Shown here: piece by piece, positions 1-10,471 of the stretch
Layout of the letters: every line of letters begins with the position of its first letter
How positions within the stretch are numbered: position 1 is the first letter of the stretch
Assembly: GCA_035578905.1 (NCBI GenBank)
Contig: JAQJVL010000309.1
Span: 635,501-699,500 of the forward strand
Origin: Stictocephala bisonia
Taxonomy: Eukaryota > Arthropoda > Insecta > Hemiptera > Membracidae
DNA: 64,000 nt
Reading direction: 5' to 3'
Notes under the pieces: generated by a model
Told to the model about the DNA's origin: nothing
What the model saw: only the letters and a program-made list of their open reading frames with translations
The model's database searches: none
Translations under genes and position numbers: made by a program

Positions 1-1700
1 TGGTTATTGAAACAGTATACTGAAAGCATTCTGTGCCCGTTGACGAAAATAATAAACTCTTCGTTCGAAACAGGGTTGTTTCCTTCCAAATTAAAAAATG
101 CAAAGGTAGTTCCGGTGTTTAAAAAGGAAGACCCAACGGTCTTGAACAACTACCACCCTATTTCAATTTTACCAGCTCCAAGCAAAATCTTTGAAAATGT
201 ATTTCTTTCCAGGCTGCTTGATTTTCTTGATAAAGAGAAGATTCTGAATGAGGACCAATTTGGTTTTAGACATGGAAAGTCAACCATTGACGCTGTCACC
301 AGACTGGTCGATTTGGTGTTGGACGGATTAGAAAACAGACAAAAACTGTTGGTGTTTTTTTAGACTTGTCCAAGGCCTTTGATTGTGTCAATCACAACCT
401 TCTATTGGCAAAACTTGAAAGATATGGCATTCGTGGCCTTCCTTACTCGTGGCTCAAATTGTACTTGGACGACAGAAGTCAATGTGTTCAAATTGGTGAT
501 TCATTTTCTAATAGTAAAAAAGTTCATTGTGGAGTTCCACAGGGGTCTATTCTAGGCCCGGTTCTCTTCCTGGTTTACGTAAATGAGGTAGGGCCTTCTG
601 TCTTGAGTGGAAATATCGTTCAATATGCGGACGATACAACACTCTGCTTCAAAGCTGAGTCCATTCCTGCACTTGAAATTGAAGCGTTCACTAATCTTAA
701 TGCCTGTGTTCAGCAATTTGAAATGGAATATTTATCTACAAACCATTCAAAAACAAAATACATTCATTTTTCTTTAAGAGATCAAGAGTCTTGCTTAAAG
801 CCACTGATAATGGTTGATGGCATTCTTCTTGATGAAACAAACACTGTCAAGTTCCTGGGAATTCACCTAGATAGGGCGTTGACCTGGAGCTGCCACATTG
901 ACAGCGTTTGTGCAAAAATTGCCTCTGGTATTTTTGCTTTAAGAAACATTTCAAAATTTTGCACAGTTAAGGTACAGTTAATGGCCTATTTTGGTCTCAT
1001 TTACCCTCACCTTACCTACGGAGTAAGACTGTGGGGTAGCTGTTTCTTAGACAAACTTCAAAGAGTCTTTCGGCTACAAAAAAGAGCAATCCGAATAATT
1101 TCCAAATTAAAAGTTAGAGAGTCATGCAAACAGTCCTTCAGGGAATTAGGTTTGCTGTCGCTGCCTTGCATTTACATTTTGGAGGCTGCACTCTATTGTA
1201 GATTCAAATGTAATTTAACACGAGGTAGCGACATCCATCAACACGAAACAAGAAGTAGTCACAGTTTTAGAGTGGCTCGGCACCGTACATCGGCCCTGGA
1301 ACGCAAACCGTCTGTAGCAGGCGTCAACATTTTAAACATTCTCCCAGATTATATTAAAAGGGAACAAAATTTCAACAAATTCAAGTCTCGATTAAAAGGC
1401 TACTTAGTGGCTCTCGCTTGTTATTCTGTGGGTGAATTAATAGCAGACTCCTAATTTGCGGACGGCTCGGGAGAGATCCTGTATGAATGTTATTGCGGTA
1501 GAAGAGGGTTTGTAGTGAATGAATGCGTTACTCTGTGAACGAATGAACTCCCCCACAAAGCTTTGCTGAAATTGTTATTAATAGTTATTTTATCACATCA
1601 CTTAATGTATCATTAGTTTGTAGGATCATTATTATTAATAATATGACTTTTGCTAAACAATATGTACATATTGTCAAAAAGCAATAAAAACTATCTCATT
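1..1700 (+). mobile_element. Non-LTR retrotransposon (CR1/Jockey-group LINE), RT relic with 3' end
   Basis: The reading frame is open from base 1, so the element enters from the left and its endonuclease is outside the window. The reverse transcriptase runs to the stop at 1452-1454. Visible motifs are NYHPISILP, NEDQFGFRHGKST, DLSKAFDCVNH, the [10 protein letters not shown] block and the catalytic QYADDTTL, followed by the thumb (VKFLGIHLD) and a C-terminal LINE domain (YGVRLWG, LQKRAIRII). One break is seen: a T-run at 355-361 is one base short, so the frame stops at 361-363 and resumes one frame over at DLSKAF. The catalytic YADD is intact. About 240 bases of 3' UTR follow, with AATAAA near 1683. 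CR1-like placement is from motif resemblance; the exact clade is uncertain. Confidence 0.88.
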
Positions 1701-2263
1701 TCAGATAACCAAGTCATCAGCACGAACATTACTTAATTTTATTGGTCTCTTTACAATTAAGGTGTTATGTGATTACTAAAAGAACTTAATTTTAAGTGTA
1801 TATTAATCTACAAGTTCTTGCAGGATCATCTTTATTATTTATTTTCGTGTATAAGAGCCAAGAGCATTAATCCCACTGTAATACAATTCAGAACAGCCCT
1901 AAATTAATGTTTAGAAACCAAATTGAAGCTCAAAAAGAACTACATTCATTTTGATCAGCACCACCAAAGTTCAGTTTTAATCTTTCAGCCAAATTGTGAA
2001 GTGTTAGATAGTTGGGATGCAGAAGGGTCTTCATAGTAAGGGCTGTCTCGCCACTTTGATGTAAGCGACGCCGCCTTGGTTCACGGCAAGGGTGGGGAGG
2101 GGGCAAGCTGTGACGTAGCCCGTATGACACTGCTCGCCTTGCCCCATGCGTTTCTTGTTAGTTTAGCTGTGTTTAGTTTCTTGGGTCGCAATTTTGATGC
2201 CAGTTGTGAGTTATTATATCAGTTTTATGCAGTTATTAAGGGTTAAAAAAATTTAAGTTTTAA
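1701..2263. other. Non-coding; GC-rich patch at 2060-2150
   Basis: No gene is recognised. A locally GC-rich stretch (about 2060-2150) stands out from the AT-rich surroundings and lies just upstream of the THAP relic, so it could be part of that gene's 5' region. A 66-codon minus-strand frame across it has no recognisable content. Confidence 0.4.
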
Positions 2264-2783
2264 ATGGCGAATTGTGTGATCGTGACCTGTTGAAACTATC
2301 ATATAAAGACCCAAAAGCTACGCGTTCAGGTTGAGTACGATGATAGGTTACCTAGACCCCAATATTTGCAAATTGTGGATTTCTAGGTGTAAGAGACAAG
2401 ATAAATTTAATTATATCTTGTCTCTTATAGTTAAATTTTAATATAAAAAATTTTAATCTTACTTTTTAAACTTTAATGTTTTTATTTGAAACTGTGTACA
2501 CAAAAAGCAAAAAGTAAGAATATTCATTGATAGTTTCATTTGTAGCGAAATTTTTTCTAGTGACTATTACAAGGATGACATAAAAAATCACTTGTTAGGC
2601 CTCCCTAAAAAACTATTTAAAAGTACTGCTGTCCCTAGTTTAAATCCAGGAACAGGAGATGTCACAAATATAAATAAACTTTCTGAAGACCGTAAGACAA
2701 GATTAAATATAAGGCGGATTCGGGGGGAAGCGTTGGAAATATTACAAGGCTTGAGCCCTAAAAAGCCAAGCGTTGAAATATAA
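2264..2783 (+). pseudogene. THAP zinc-finger domain relic
   Basis: THAP domains are C2CH zinc-binding DNA-binding modules found in P-element-like transposases and host regulators. Here ATG 2264 starts MANCVIVTC, which matches the THAP opening C-x4-C, and is followed at once by a stop. Further pieces occur in shifting frames: LWISRCKRQDKFN (conserved Trp) near 2370-2405, ICSEIFSSDYYKDD near 2540-2575 (the C..H ligand pair, with His replaced by Ile), then LLGLPKKLFKSTAVPSL, matching the AVPTIF-type end of the domain. A loose downstream frame (2901-3293) may be its tail. Stops, frame shifts, a lost zinc ligand and an intervening hairpin all indicate a dead copy. Whether it came from a transposase or a host gene cannot be told. 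Confidence 0.55.
2390..2427. repeat. 14-bp perfect hairpin inside the THAP relic
   Basis: TAAGAGACAAGATA (2390-2403) is exactly reverse-complemented at 2414-2427, with a 10-base loop. The left arm is the stretch that encodes the THAP-like RQDK residues, so the right arm looks like an inverted duplicate of it. Confidence 0.85.
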
Positions 2784-3739
2784 ACCCCTTATATTGCCAC
2801 AGAAAATACATCAGATCTGTCCGAGTTATCTAAATGTAGCAGTTGTAAGAGTTATAGCTATTTAGCCTAAGAAAATGTTGCTTTAAAAGATACAACAAGC
2901 GTGTTACTGGCTAAATTAAACGTGTTAACAAATAAACATGAGGATACATTGAAATACAAGCCTAAAGTGACTTATTGCACTGATATACTGGGGAGGAAAA
3001 TTGCGGAGATCAAGCAATTGAAATATGTACATGAAAAATTACACTCACGTCATTTCTTTTCTATGTTTCCGAAAACTCTCTCCGGTTTGCACATCAATCT
3101 GGCACAAGGAAAAAATACCCCACATCAATTAAATATCCCACACAGACTGGGAGCAAGCATTGCCATTGTAGATGTCAAGTTTTGTAAAACTCTTATTGTA
3201 GATGTAGAGTTTAGTCAGATATCCACATTTTCTAATGCCTATAGCACTGTTGTTGTTCAGTTTTGGTTAAATTTGACTTTACCAATAGCTTGAAATATAT
3301 GAAACGAGATATAACTCAAAATATCATTATTTTTTTAGATAACCAGTTTTGTAAAACCTCCTCTCAATTGTGAGTCACCGGATGTAAAATTTAGAGGAGG
3401 GTTATGGTGGTGTGGATGCGACATTGCTTATGTCGATTTTCAAGTTTAGCCCGCAAACCTCAGAGGTAAAGTTAAAACGGCACCTCTGCATTACAATTTG
3501 AGGGAATATAATATTGTTCATACAGAAATGCAGGGAAATGTTATCTTTCAAAATCCTAAATTTTGCTGTAATTTGGATAAGCTATCTTATATTAAAGTGG
3601 TTATTTGTCATTTACTATTCAGTCAAAACAGCCATTTGACCAGTGTAAATTAAAATATGTGTTATGCTCTTCAAATTTCTGTTATATACATACCTGCTGC
3701 CCACTGAAAACTCATTTTTTATAAGTTTGAAGTGAAAAA
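2784..3739. other. Non-coding, possible tail of the THAP relic
   Basis: A 130-codon frame at 2901-3293 has the position and a loosely coiled-coil look expected of a THAP protein's C-terminal part, but I recognise no domain. The rest is AT-rich with nothing recognisable. Confidence 0.3.
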
Positions 3740-3749
3740 TTTAAATATG

Positions 3750-4865
3750 GCTGTATATTTTTATTCCCCCTCCCCCCACAAACCTGTACAGTTTACATGA
3801 TGTCTAAAACTTCGAATGTATTATTACCGATTTTACATGATCAATGTTGTATTACCCAGAATACTAGAGATGGAAATTGTCGTTGTAACGCGTCGTAACT
3901 TTTCAGCCAGCCGACAACAGGTTGCGGCAACCTGTTATTTTGGCAATTGTTTTCGACTGTCCATTTTCAATGATTGCAGATGGCGTTGTGTTATTCAACG
4001 TTTCAGTATTTAGTCTGTTGTTTTTAAAATTGAATTAGTGTTGACTATTAATTGACTGATGTTGAAAGGATAATGTTTTTGGCCTGAAATTAAATTAAAA
4101 TTCACTCCATAAACAGTTATCTAATGAATGAAATTACGTTATTAATACAATATTCATAGCACAAATTACTATTGTTAATATTGTATGGAATGAATAAATA
4201 AAATGTTCATTTCTTCTTTAAGTTCTTTATTAGAGATTTTTAAATTATAAATAATTTTAAAAATTTCATATATTCCAATAAAATGATTAATTTTGTAAGT
4301 AAAAAAAATCATTGTGTAAATAAACAAAAATAAATAATTTTATTGGAATATATAAGAATTGCTTAAATTATTTATAATTTAAATAAAAGGATATTAAATT
4401 AACATGGTTATGTAAATATAATTTCGTTAAATACAATTCATTTCTACTTCAAAAATAATTAGTTAGGCATAATTTAAAAACTACAACAATTTCATATTTT
4501 CTTAAATAATTTCCTTTAAAAGGGCAATGGTTAGATCAGCTCATAAATAATTTGAAATATAAGTAGCATACAGAGGATTCAATTCATATAAAATGTTGAT
4601 CTTAGCTATGTTGATGCCACTATAAATATATTTCCGGCAACGGCAACGAGTAACGTTGTCAAAATAACAGGGAGTTTCCAGCATCGCGTTGTGGGGATAA
4701 CTTTTGTCACGTTACAACACTGTTATTTACTCTGTTATATACATATTTACGTCCATCTCTACAGAATACCCCCAAACAAAATTTCAAAACATCATTAACT
4801 TTGGAATTTTATTTTGGTATGCCACCTGGACTATTGGCAACGGTACATAATCTAGTATAGTATAA
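3750..4865. repeat. Dispersed repeat, copy A (split by a hAT insertion)
   Basis: Bases about 3750-3864 and 4770-4865 together match the continuous stretch 7195-7415. Shared features are a pyrimidine run ending in CCCCCC(A), CAATGTTGTATTACCCAGAA and GCCACCTGGAC. Copy A is interrupted at CAGAATAC by the 3865-4761 element, and copy B supplies the empty site. The family is not identified. Confidence 0.8.
3865..4761. mobile_element. Non-autonomous hAT element (897 bp) with 8-bp target duplication
   Basis: The ends are inverted (TAGAGATGGA at the left, TCCATCTCTA at the right). The 8-bp direct repeat CAGAATAC sits immediately outside at 3857-3864 and 4762-4769. Eight-base duplications and a (C/T)AGAGATGG-type terminus are hAT hallmarks. 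The uninterrupted related repeat at 7195-7415 carries a single CAGAATAC at the matching point. Subterminal regions are rich in GTTGTAAC/GTTACAAC-like words. No transposase is present, so it would have needed one in trans. Confidence 0.9.
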
Positions 4866-5088
4866 TATCTATCTAGTGTGCTTTAAATATCTTTTTAATG
4901 CAGAATGCAGTGAACTCTTACCAGCTGACAAGCTATCACACATAACATAACATCAAACACATAACCTAGATCGAACCTCGTCCGCTCCACCTCAACCAAT
5001 CAAGCCATATACCTAATATCATCTAAATTGTAATATTACAAATTTTGAGTGACATCCTTGCTTATTACTTGTTTATTGGGGTAATTAT

Positions 5089-5650
5089 TTGATATAGCCT
5101 AGCACATTATGCACTTTCAAAGTTTTTTTCTCAAAACACTCATATAATGTGCTAATTTTTAAAGTAGGCCTAGATAATTTTTGTGGGTAAAACATTTTCT
5201 TCTGTGAAAAGTAAAGTTTTACCAAGAGAAAAAAAAATGGAAAATGTGTAGTTTTAATTAAATATCTCAATTTATGGGGAGTTTCGTTCTGATCAAGAAT
5301 ATGTAGATGGTATTGAAATCAGGCCATTATTAAGAGTGTTAGCACTGGAAAAGTGCATATTTGGACAAATTTATGTTTTTATAGGTTAGGTTGGATACTG
5401 TTATGTTAGGTTTGTTATTTATTTATTTATTTTTTTTTTTTAGGTAAGGTGGGTTACATTATGTCAGGTTAGATTTTGTAAAGTTAGGCTAGATGTTATA
5501 TTTTGTTAACCTAACCTAACCAAAACCTAATATAACCTTACCAAACTTAACATAACCTGGTAGGCAACCTATATTTTGATATAGCACATTATGCACTTTT
5601 CAAGTTTTTTCTCAAAACACTAAAATATTAGGCTAATTTTGAAAGCACTT
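5089..5650. repeat. Direct repeat pair flanking a GGTTAGG/CCTAACC foldback
   Basis: The stretch at about 5089-5150 (TTGATATAGC...GCACATTATGCACTTTC...CTCAAAACACT) recurs at about 5577-5625. Between the copies, 5385-5560 is an imperfect inverted repeat built from GGTTAGGTT / AACCTAACC words around a T-rich tract. Such arrays are common in insect genomes. I see no coding content. Confidence 0.7.
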
Positions 5651-5817
5651 GCAAAAAGTTTGAGGGGAAATGTGATAATGAGAAAAAATGAAACTTTTGT
5701 TATTGTTCCTAAATCTATTGTTGGTGTAGGCCTAACTATAGGCCTATTGTTGTGGGTACTTAAGGGGATTAAACGTCCTGATCATAAGTATGGCCAGGGA
5801 TTTGAAATCAGAAAATT

Positions 5818-6560
5818 ATTTATTTATTTACAGAAAACTCCCATTTTACAAAAATATACAATACAGTAATGGCAGACAAAGTGAATAGATATCATTATGT
5901 CTAAGATTAGCAACATGACAAAAACTAATAGTAAAAATCAATAACAACAACTTTTGATTAACCAAAATAACAAGCAATATACAAAATTCATTTTGAATAA
6001 TTACTATCATAATTAGAATATATACATTGCTCGATTTAATCAGTCTCACAATAGACGCTTCAATCACAAGTACACAGCACCAACACCTTCACCACAGGAC
6101 TCGTCCCTGGAAGATTCCTCAGAGAGCAGACTGGCCGTTATCAAAGAAATCAAACTGGCGACATAGCTTGTTGCTCAGACTCTTTTCCTCGAGAGAGGAC
6201 CGTGCATGACATAGTTGGTGGGGTGTGACCGACAAAAAACAGGTTGGCTGAGCGGGTCAGTCTTGAAGCACGTAGCTCAATGTAACAGAGAAGATCAGGA
6301 TAGTCTACCGTGCCACAAAGAACTCACCAGAGAAAAAGAGCATAAGCTTGTTGCCTTCTAGTGGAGAGAGGAAGAAGTCCAAGAGAAGCTTCAACAGTAT
6401 CAATGAGTACATCAGCATAATTGTAACTCAGCCTAGAAAAAAACCGCTCCGATGAAGCGCCGCTGGATTCTGTCAAGGTGTTCTATGTGATTAAGCTGAT
6501 AAGGACACCAGACAATAGAGCAGTATTCATGTATGCTCCTCACCAAAGACTGTAGAGGAT
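5818..6560 (-). mobile_element. LINE 3'-terminal fragment (Jockey-like), antisense
   Basis: Read on the minus strand, 6556-6437 encodes VRSIHEYCSIVWCP...LNHIEHLDRIQRRF, the conserved region after the RT thumb in Jockey-group LINEs. It continues with a GLLPLSTRRQQAYALFL-like stretch and a degenerate C-terminal LRNLPG segment near 6105. Many stops and frame changes break it. The element ends at a TAAA-rich tail near 5817-5830 (plus strand TTATTTATTTA), as expected for a 5'-truncated LINE copy. Confidence 0.7.
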
Positions 6561-7150
6561 ATTTAGGCGTGTTAGAGCTGGAAATAGGCTGCAGCGGCGT
6601 ATGAGTCATGTAACATGGGATGCTGAGCTGTTTTGCTCAACTCAACACCATGGCCACTAATTCACTGTTATGTTTTTATCATTCGTACTGTCACTTTCAA
6701 AATTGGGATAATTTTGAACTGGATTAGAGTCAATACGACCTGTAGGTGTCCCAGAAACATCAGGATCAATATTGGAAAACAAATAAAAATTGTACATTTA
6801 ACACTAACTACATTTAACCTACATTGTCAGAATATATGATGTAAAAACACTAACAAACAATAAATACTGTCACTGTTCAAAAAACTGGATAAACGATAAC
6901 GAAGTTGACATAACTATTTGCAAAGGGATCGCCGACAAAACGGCACTACTTTCGTCAACATACCCCGAATGACTAAGCCATACCTTCAAAAACAAGAAGG
7001 CAACTCCTCAGGGTTAATTATGTAGCCTGTATAATGTTTTAAGACATCTAGAGATCATTGCATACCATAGGACTGGCAGATTTTTGTATCAACTCTTGTT
7101 GAACTTTTATATTAACTTAGGCCTACTGTTTTTGAATTAACTACAAAACA
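6561..7150. other. No recognisable feature
   Basis: Both strands lack a convincing gene; the 68-codon frame at 6633-6839 has no recognisable content. Confidence 0.5.
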
Positions 7151-7153
7151 CAT

Positions 7154-7197
7154 ATTTAACTACCTACATTTTTTGTAACCAAAAAATGTAGTTAAAT
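7154..7197. repeat. 18-bp hairpin with a CTAC duplication
   Basis: CAAAAAATGTAGTTAAAT (7180-7197) is the reverse complement of 7154-7175, apart from a 4-base CTAC duplication in the left arm. The loop is TAAC. Confidence 0.8.
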
Positions 7198-7415
7198 ATT
7201 GCAGTAAATTTTTATTCCCCCCCCCCCCACACTAACCTGTCCAGGTTACATGTGGTCTAAAACTTAGAATGTATAATCATTGATTTTACATAATCAATGT
7301 TGTATTACCCAGAATACCCCCAAACCAAATTTCAAAAGATCATTAACTTTGGAATTTTGTCTAGGTAAGCCACCTGGACAATTGGTAACGGTAGATAATG
7401 TAGTATAGTGTGCTA
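7195..7415. repeat. Dispersed repeat, copy B (uninterrupted)
   Basis: This is the intact relative of the repeat at 3750-4865 and shows the empty target site of the hAT element there. Confidence 0.8.
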
Positions 7416-7921
7416 TAAAAATTCACATTAATAAGATTTCTTTTTTTTCACACTAACTAAATCCAAGGAACAGACACATGTTGCAGAAGTAGGCCTCTAA
7501 CTGGAGCAAACTAAATCCCGCTCTCGATCGGCTGCTACTAGCCAAACTTTGTTTTACGGCTAAGGGCTACACATGTTTCCTATTGTCCCTCTCCGGCCCG
7601 AGGACAAGGGTAGATTTATTGCCCTGTCAACTGCTGGACTCCACTACAAAGAAGTGGCTTTGTAAGTTAAAACATAAAAAAGGAAAAGCAGTATATTGCA
7701 TTAATTTTTAATCAGCATAATTATATCATAACAATAATACTAAATAACATAAGAAATATCAATAATATGCATATCATTATCAATACTGATGTAATTTTAT
7801 TTATTTAAAAAAAAATATTTGTTATTTTGTTAATTCTATTTTAAACCTTTTATTCAATTGTGGTTTATTGGGTTTATTTATTGTGAAATAATGTTAGGTT
7901 TATTTTAATATTGAAAATAAA

Positions 7922-9044
7922 TCTATATACTATAAAGCTCGATGTAGTAACTCACTGACTCACACTAAACGTTGAGGCACTTCCAGGTGTCCTACCCCAA
8001 TAAACCGTATACTTGAATTGAAGGTCTTGGTCTGAAACCTCCAGGAGAATTCAAAACTTTACTTTTTTCACTCGTAAACAAGATGACAGCCTTTTTTTAC
8101 CCCAAAAGTGCCCCAATGTATTTCTTATGGGAAAATCACAAAACATTTGTTTTTATAACCTAACTTGAGAAAAAGCTTGATTAAAATCGTCAAACCTTTA
8201 CAGTTCTACACACGTAACAATCGCACACCTTATATATGAATGTCAGCTTAAAAACTAAAAAATTTGGGGTATCGGGGGTCCAAAAATGAAAAAATACCTA
8301 TACAATTTTTAAAACTGATCTTATCTACTCAAATAGGATATCAATTTAAAGCTATTTTTCCCCTGAATCCAAATATATCATGAGATTTTGAAAAGGGCAA
8401 ATAATAAGGGGTATATCCCCCCAAAACAAAATAAAGTCTCCGAAAACCAGGAAAAGGGTAATACAGTACTAAAATAAAACGCCCAAGTTGGCTATCAAAA
8501 TATAGGTATTTATCTCATAAATCACATTATACTTTGGAAGAGACAACGTTTAAGGGCTCTGCCCCCCCCCCCCCAAATAAAAATATGCTCCAAAATCTAA
8601 AATTGGGTAATGTTAAACTTATACACCCAAGCGGGATATTAAATTAAAGGTATTCTTCTCTTAAATACTTATTTACCATCAGATTTTAGAAAACCTTATG
8701 TTTAGGGGCTTCCCTGCCCCTAAAACCAAAATTCATAGTTATACTGGTTAACAATCCTGGCGATCAGTATGCCGAAATCCACAAATGGAACTGTAGCAGA
8801 GTGTCTTGGTGAGGCCACAGGTAGAACTTTCCCCCATGAGGCTGTAGGCAGAGTTCCACAAAGAGGCCTTTAGCAGAGCGTCTAGGCGAGGACTAAGGCC
8901 GAGCTCCTTGCACGAGGCCGTTGGCTGAGTTTCACAAAAGGGCTAACGTTAAAGTTCCCAGGCGAGGCCGCAGGCCGAGCTTCCTTCACAAGCATAGCGA
9001 GTGACAGTGGGGTTGGCACGCGAAGCGTGCAGGGTGTCCCCTAG
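7922..9044 (+). mobile_element. Non-autonomous Helitron (1123 bp)
   Basis: The element begins TCTATATACTATAAAGC after an A (7921). It ends with the hairpin GCACGC-GAA-GCGTGC (9016-9030), ten bases, then CTAG (9041-9044) followed by T. A 5' TC, a 3' hairpin about 10 bases before CTRR, and insertion between A and T are the diagnostic Helitron features. No Rep or helicase is encoded. The last third has diverged repeats of a GAGGCCG(C/T)AGGC(C/A)GAG-type word (8815-8990). Confidence 0.85.
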
Positions 9045-9488
9045 TATACTATAAAGCTAGATGTAGTGACTGACTGACAATAAATGTTGAGGCACTTCCT
9101 GGCATCCTACCCCCATCATATGCATACTTGAATTAAAGCTCTCTGTCTGAAACCTCCAGAAAAATCTATAAAATTTTACTTTCTAATATCATAAGCAACC
9201 TTTTTTATCCCAAATCTGCCCCAATGTATTTCTTATGCGAAAATCACAAAAAAGTAGTTTTTCTGACCTAACTTGAGAAAAAGCTTGAGTAAAATTTTCA
9301 AATCTTAACAGTTCTACACGCTTAATAAACCTGCACCTTATATATGAATTTCAGCTAAAAAAATGTGGGGTATCGGGAGCCCAAAAACTAAAACTTTTGA
9401 AAATGTAAAAAAATGATCTTATCTGCTCAAGTGGGATATCAAATTAAAGCTATTTTTCTCCTGAATCTAAATATACCATCAGAGTTTG
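9045..9488 (+). mobile_element. Truncated second Helitron copy, head-to-tail
   Basis: Directly after the CTAG of the first copy, TATACTATAAAGCTAGATG restarts the same 5' sequence without its first four bases. It stays collinear with 7926-8395 (for example CCCCAATGTATTTCTTATG at 9218 versus 8111) until it is cut off near 9488. Tandem head-to-tail joining fits read-through past the first terminator or insertion at the end of an existing copy. Confidence 0.75.
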
Positions 9489-9842
9489 TAGGGTGACTCA
9501 TCAGCTGCCGCCGCCTTCTTACCAAATATTCCTGCTTTTGGCCGGCAACAACCCAAGGCTCTAATGCCCCTTCTCATGGTCTTATGTGTTCGTTGGTCCT
9601 ATCTTATGAATTATGTCATCCAGACTGTTTTTCTGTAGGTTTGCTGATGCTCATAAATGTAAAAGCTCTGTTTTAAACATATCCATGTTTTAAGGAATAT
9701 TACCAAGTACAGGAGGCATACTGTGACACAACACAATGCACAGTACCAGTACAGTTCAAGGCCAGTATTTGAACCTGCGTTATCTCTTACTCAGGTACAA
9801 AGTCTTGACACCCTAGACCACTCGGCCACTTGCTGCCTTAAA
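9489..9842 (-). mobile_element. tRNA-derived SINE (tRNA-Leu/Ser-like head), antisense
   Basis: On the minus strand from about 9840, a tRNA-like head shows an A box (TGGCCGAGTGG) and about 50 bases later a B box (GGTTCAAATAC). This spacing fits a type II (Leu/Ser) tRNA with a long variable arm. The acceptor stem does not pair, so it is not a functional tRNA. The non-tRNA body would run down to the junction with the truncated Helitron. The 3' boundary is uncertain. Confidence 0.6.
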
Positions 9843-10423
9843 TATTAAATATGTCTAGAAACTGTTCCTTGAGCCATATACAAAATATTAGATTACTAAA
9901 GTAATAATTTTATTTTTACAAGTTTTTATATCAGCTTCACCAGTTCTATGGTACAAATCTTGCAACCTATTTTCAAACAAGTTAACATTAACAGATTGAG
10001 CTAAAATCTTGTAAACGTGTTTACATTTGGGGATGATGCATAATGCATTAAGCATTGTCAGAAGAGGACAATTATTTAGTTATAAGTAAGTAAACTGCTG
10101 GAATTGTGATTAATTAGTCATTGTGTACTTGCTAAAGTATGTATTTTGGTTGTGATTTGAATTGCAAATTTAATTTAGAAACTTATTCATATTGAACATA
10201 GCTTAAAAATTAAACCTTGATATATAATTTTTAACTTTATGATTTGAATGTCAATCATTATTAATAAAATTGCTGTATTAAGTGGCATTGTTTTGAAAGA
10301 TAAATAAAATTCAATTTATATGTTTGATCTCTGATAGTTTACCTCATTCCTGAATACCTATATATTTTAAATGAAAAGTATAAAATTTGTTTATTTTCAG
10401 GTTGTTATTCTTAATCTACAACT
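9843..10423. other. Upstream of EIPR1; end of a 5' UTR intron
   Basis: AT-rich. A good splice acceptor (TTTATTTTCAG, ending 10400) precedes 23 bases of 5' UTR and the EIPR1 start codon at 10424, so the first exon is non-coding and lies further upstream, not identified. No promoter can be pointed to. Confidence 0.5.
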
Positions 10424-10471
10424 ATGGAAGATGAAAACAATCTTATAAGTCTTTATGGGCTAGAATTTCCT
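10424..10471 (+). CDS. EIPR1: EIPR1 coding exon 1
   Basis: Sixteen codons, [16 protein letters not shown], in phase 0, with donor CT|GTAAGT. The start fits the human MEDDAPVIYGLEFQ N-terminus. Confidence 0.93.
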
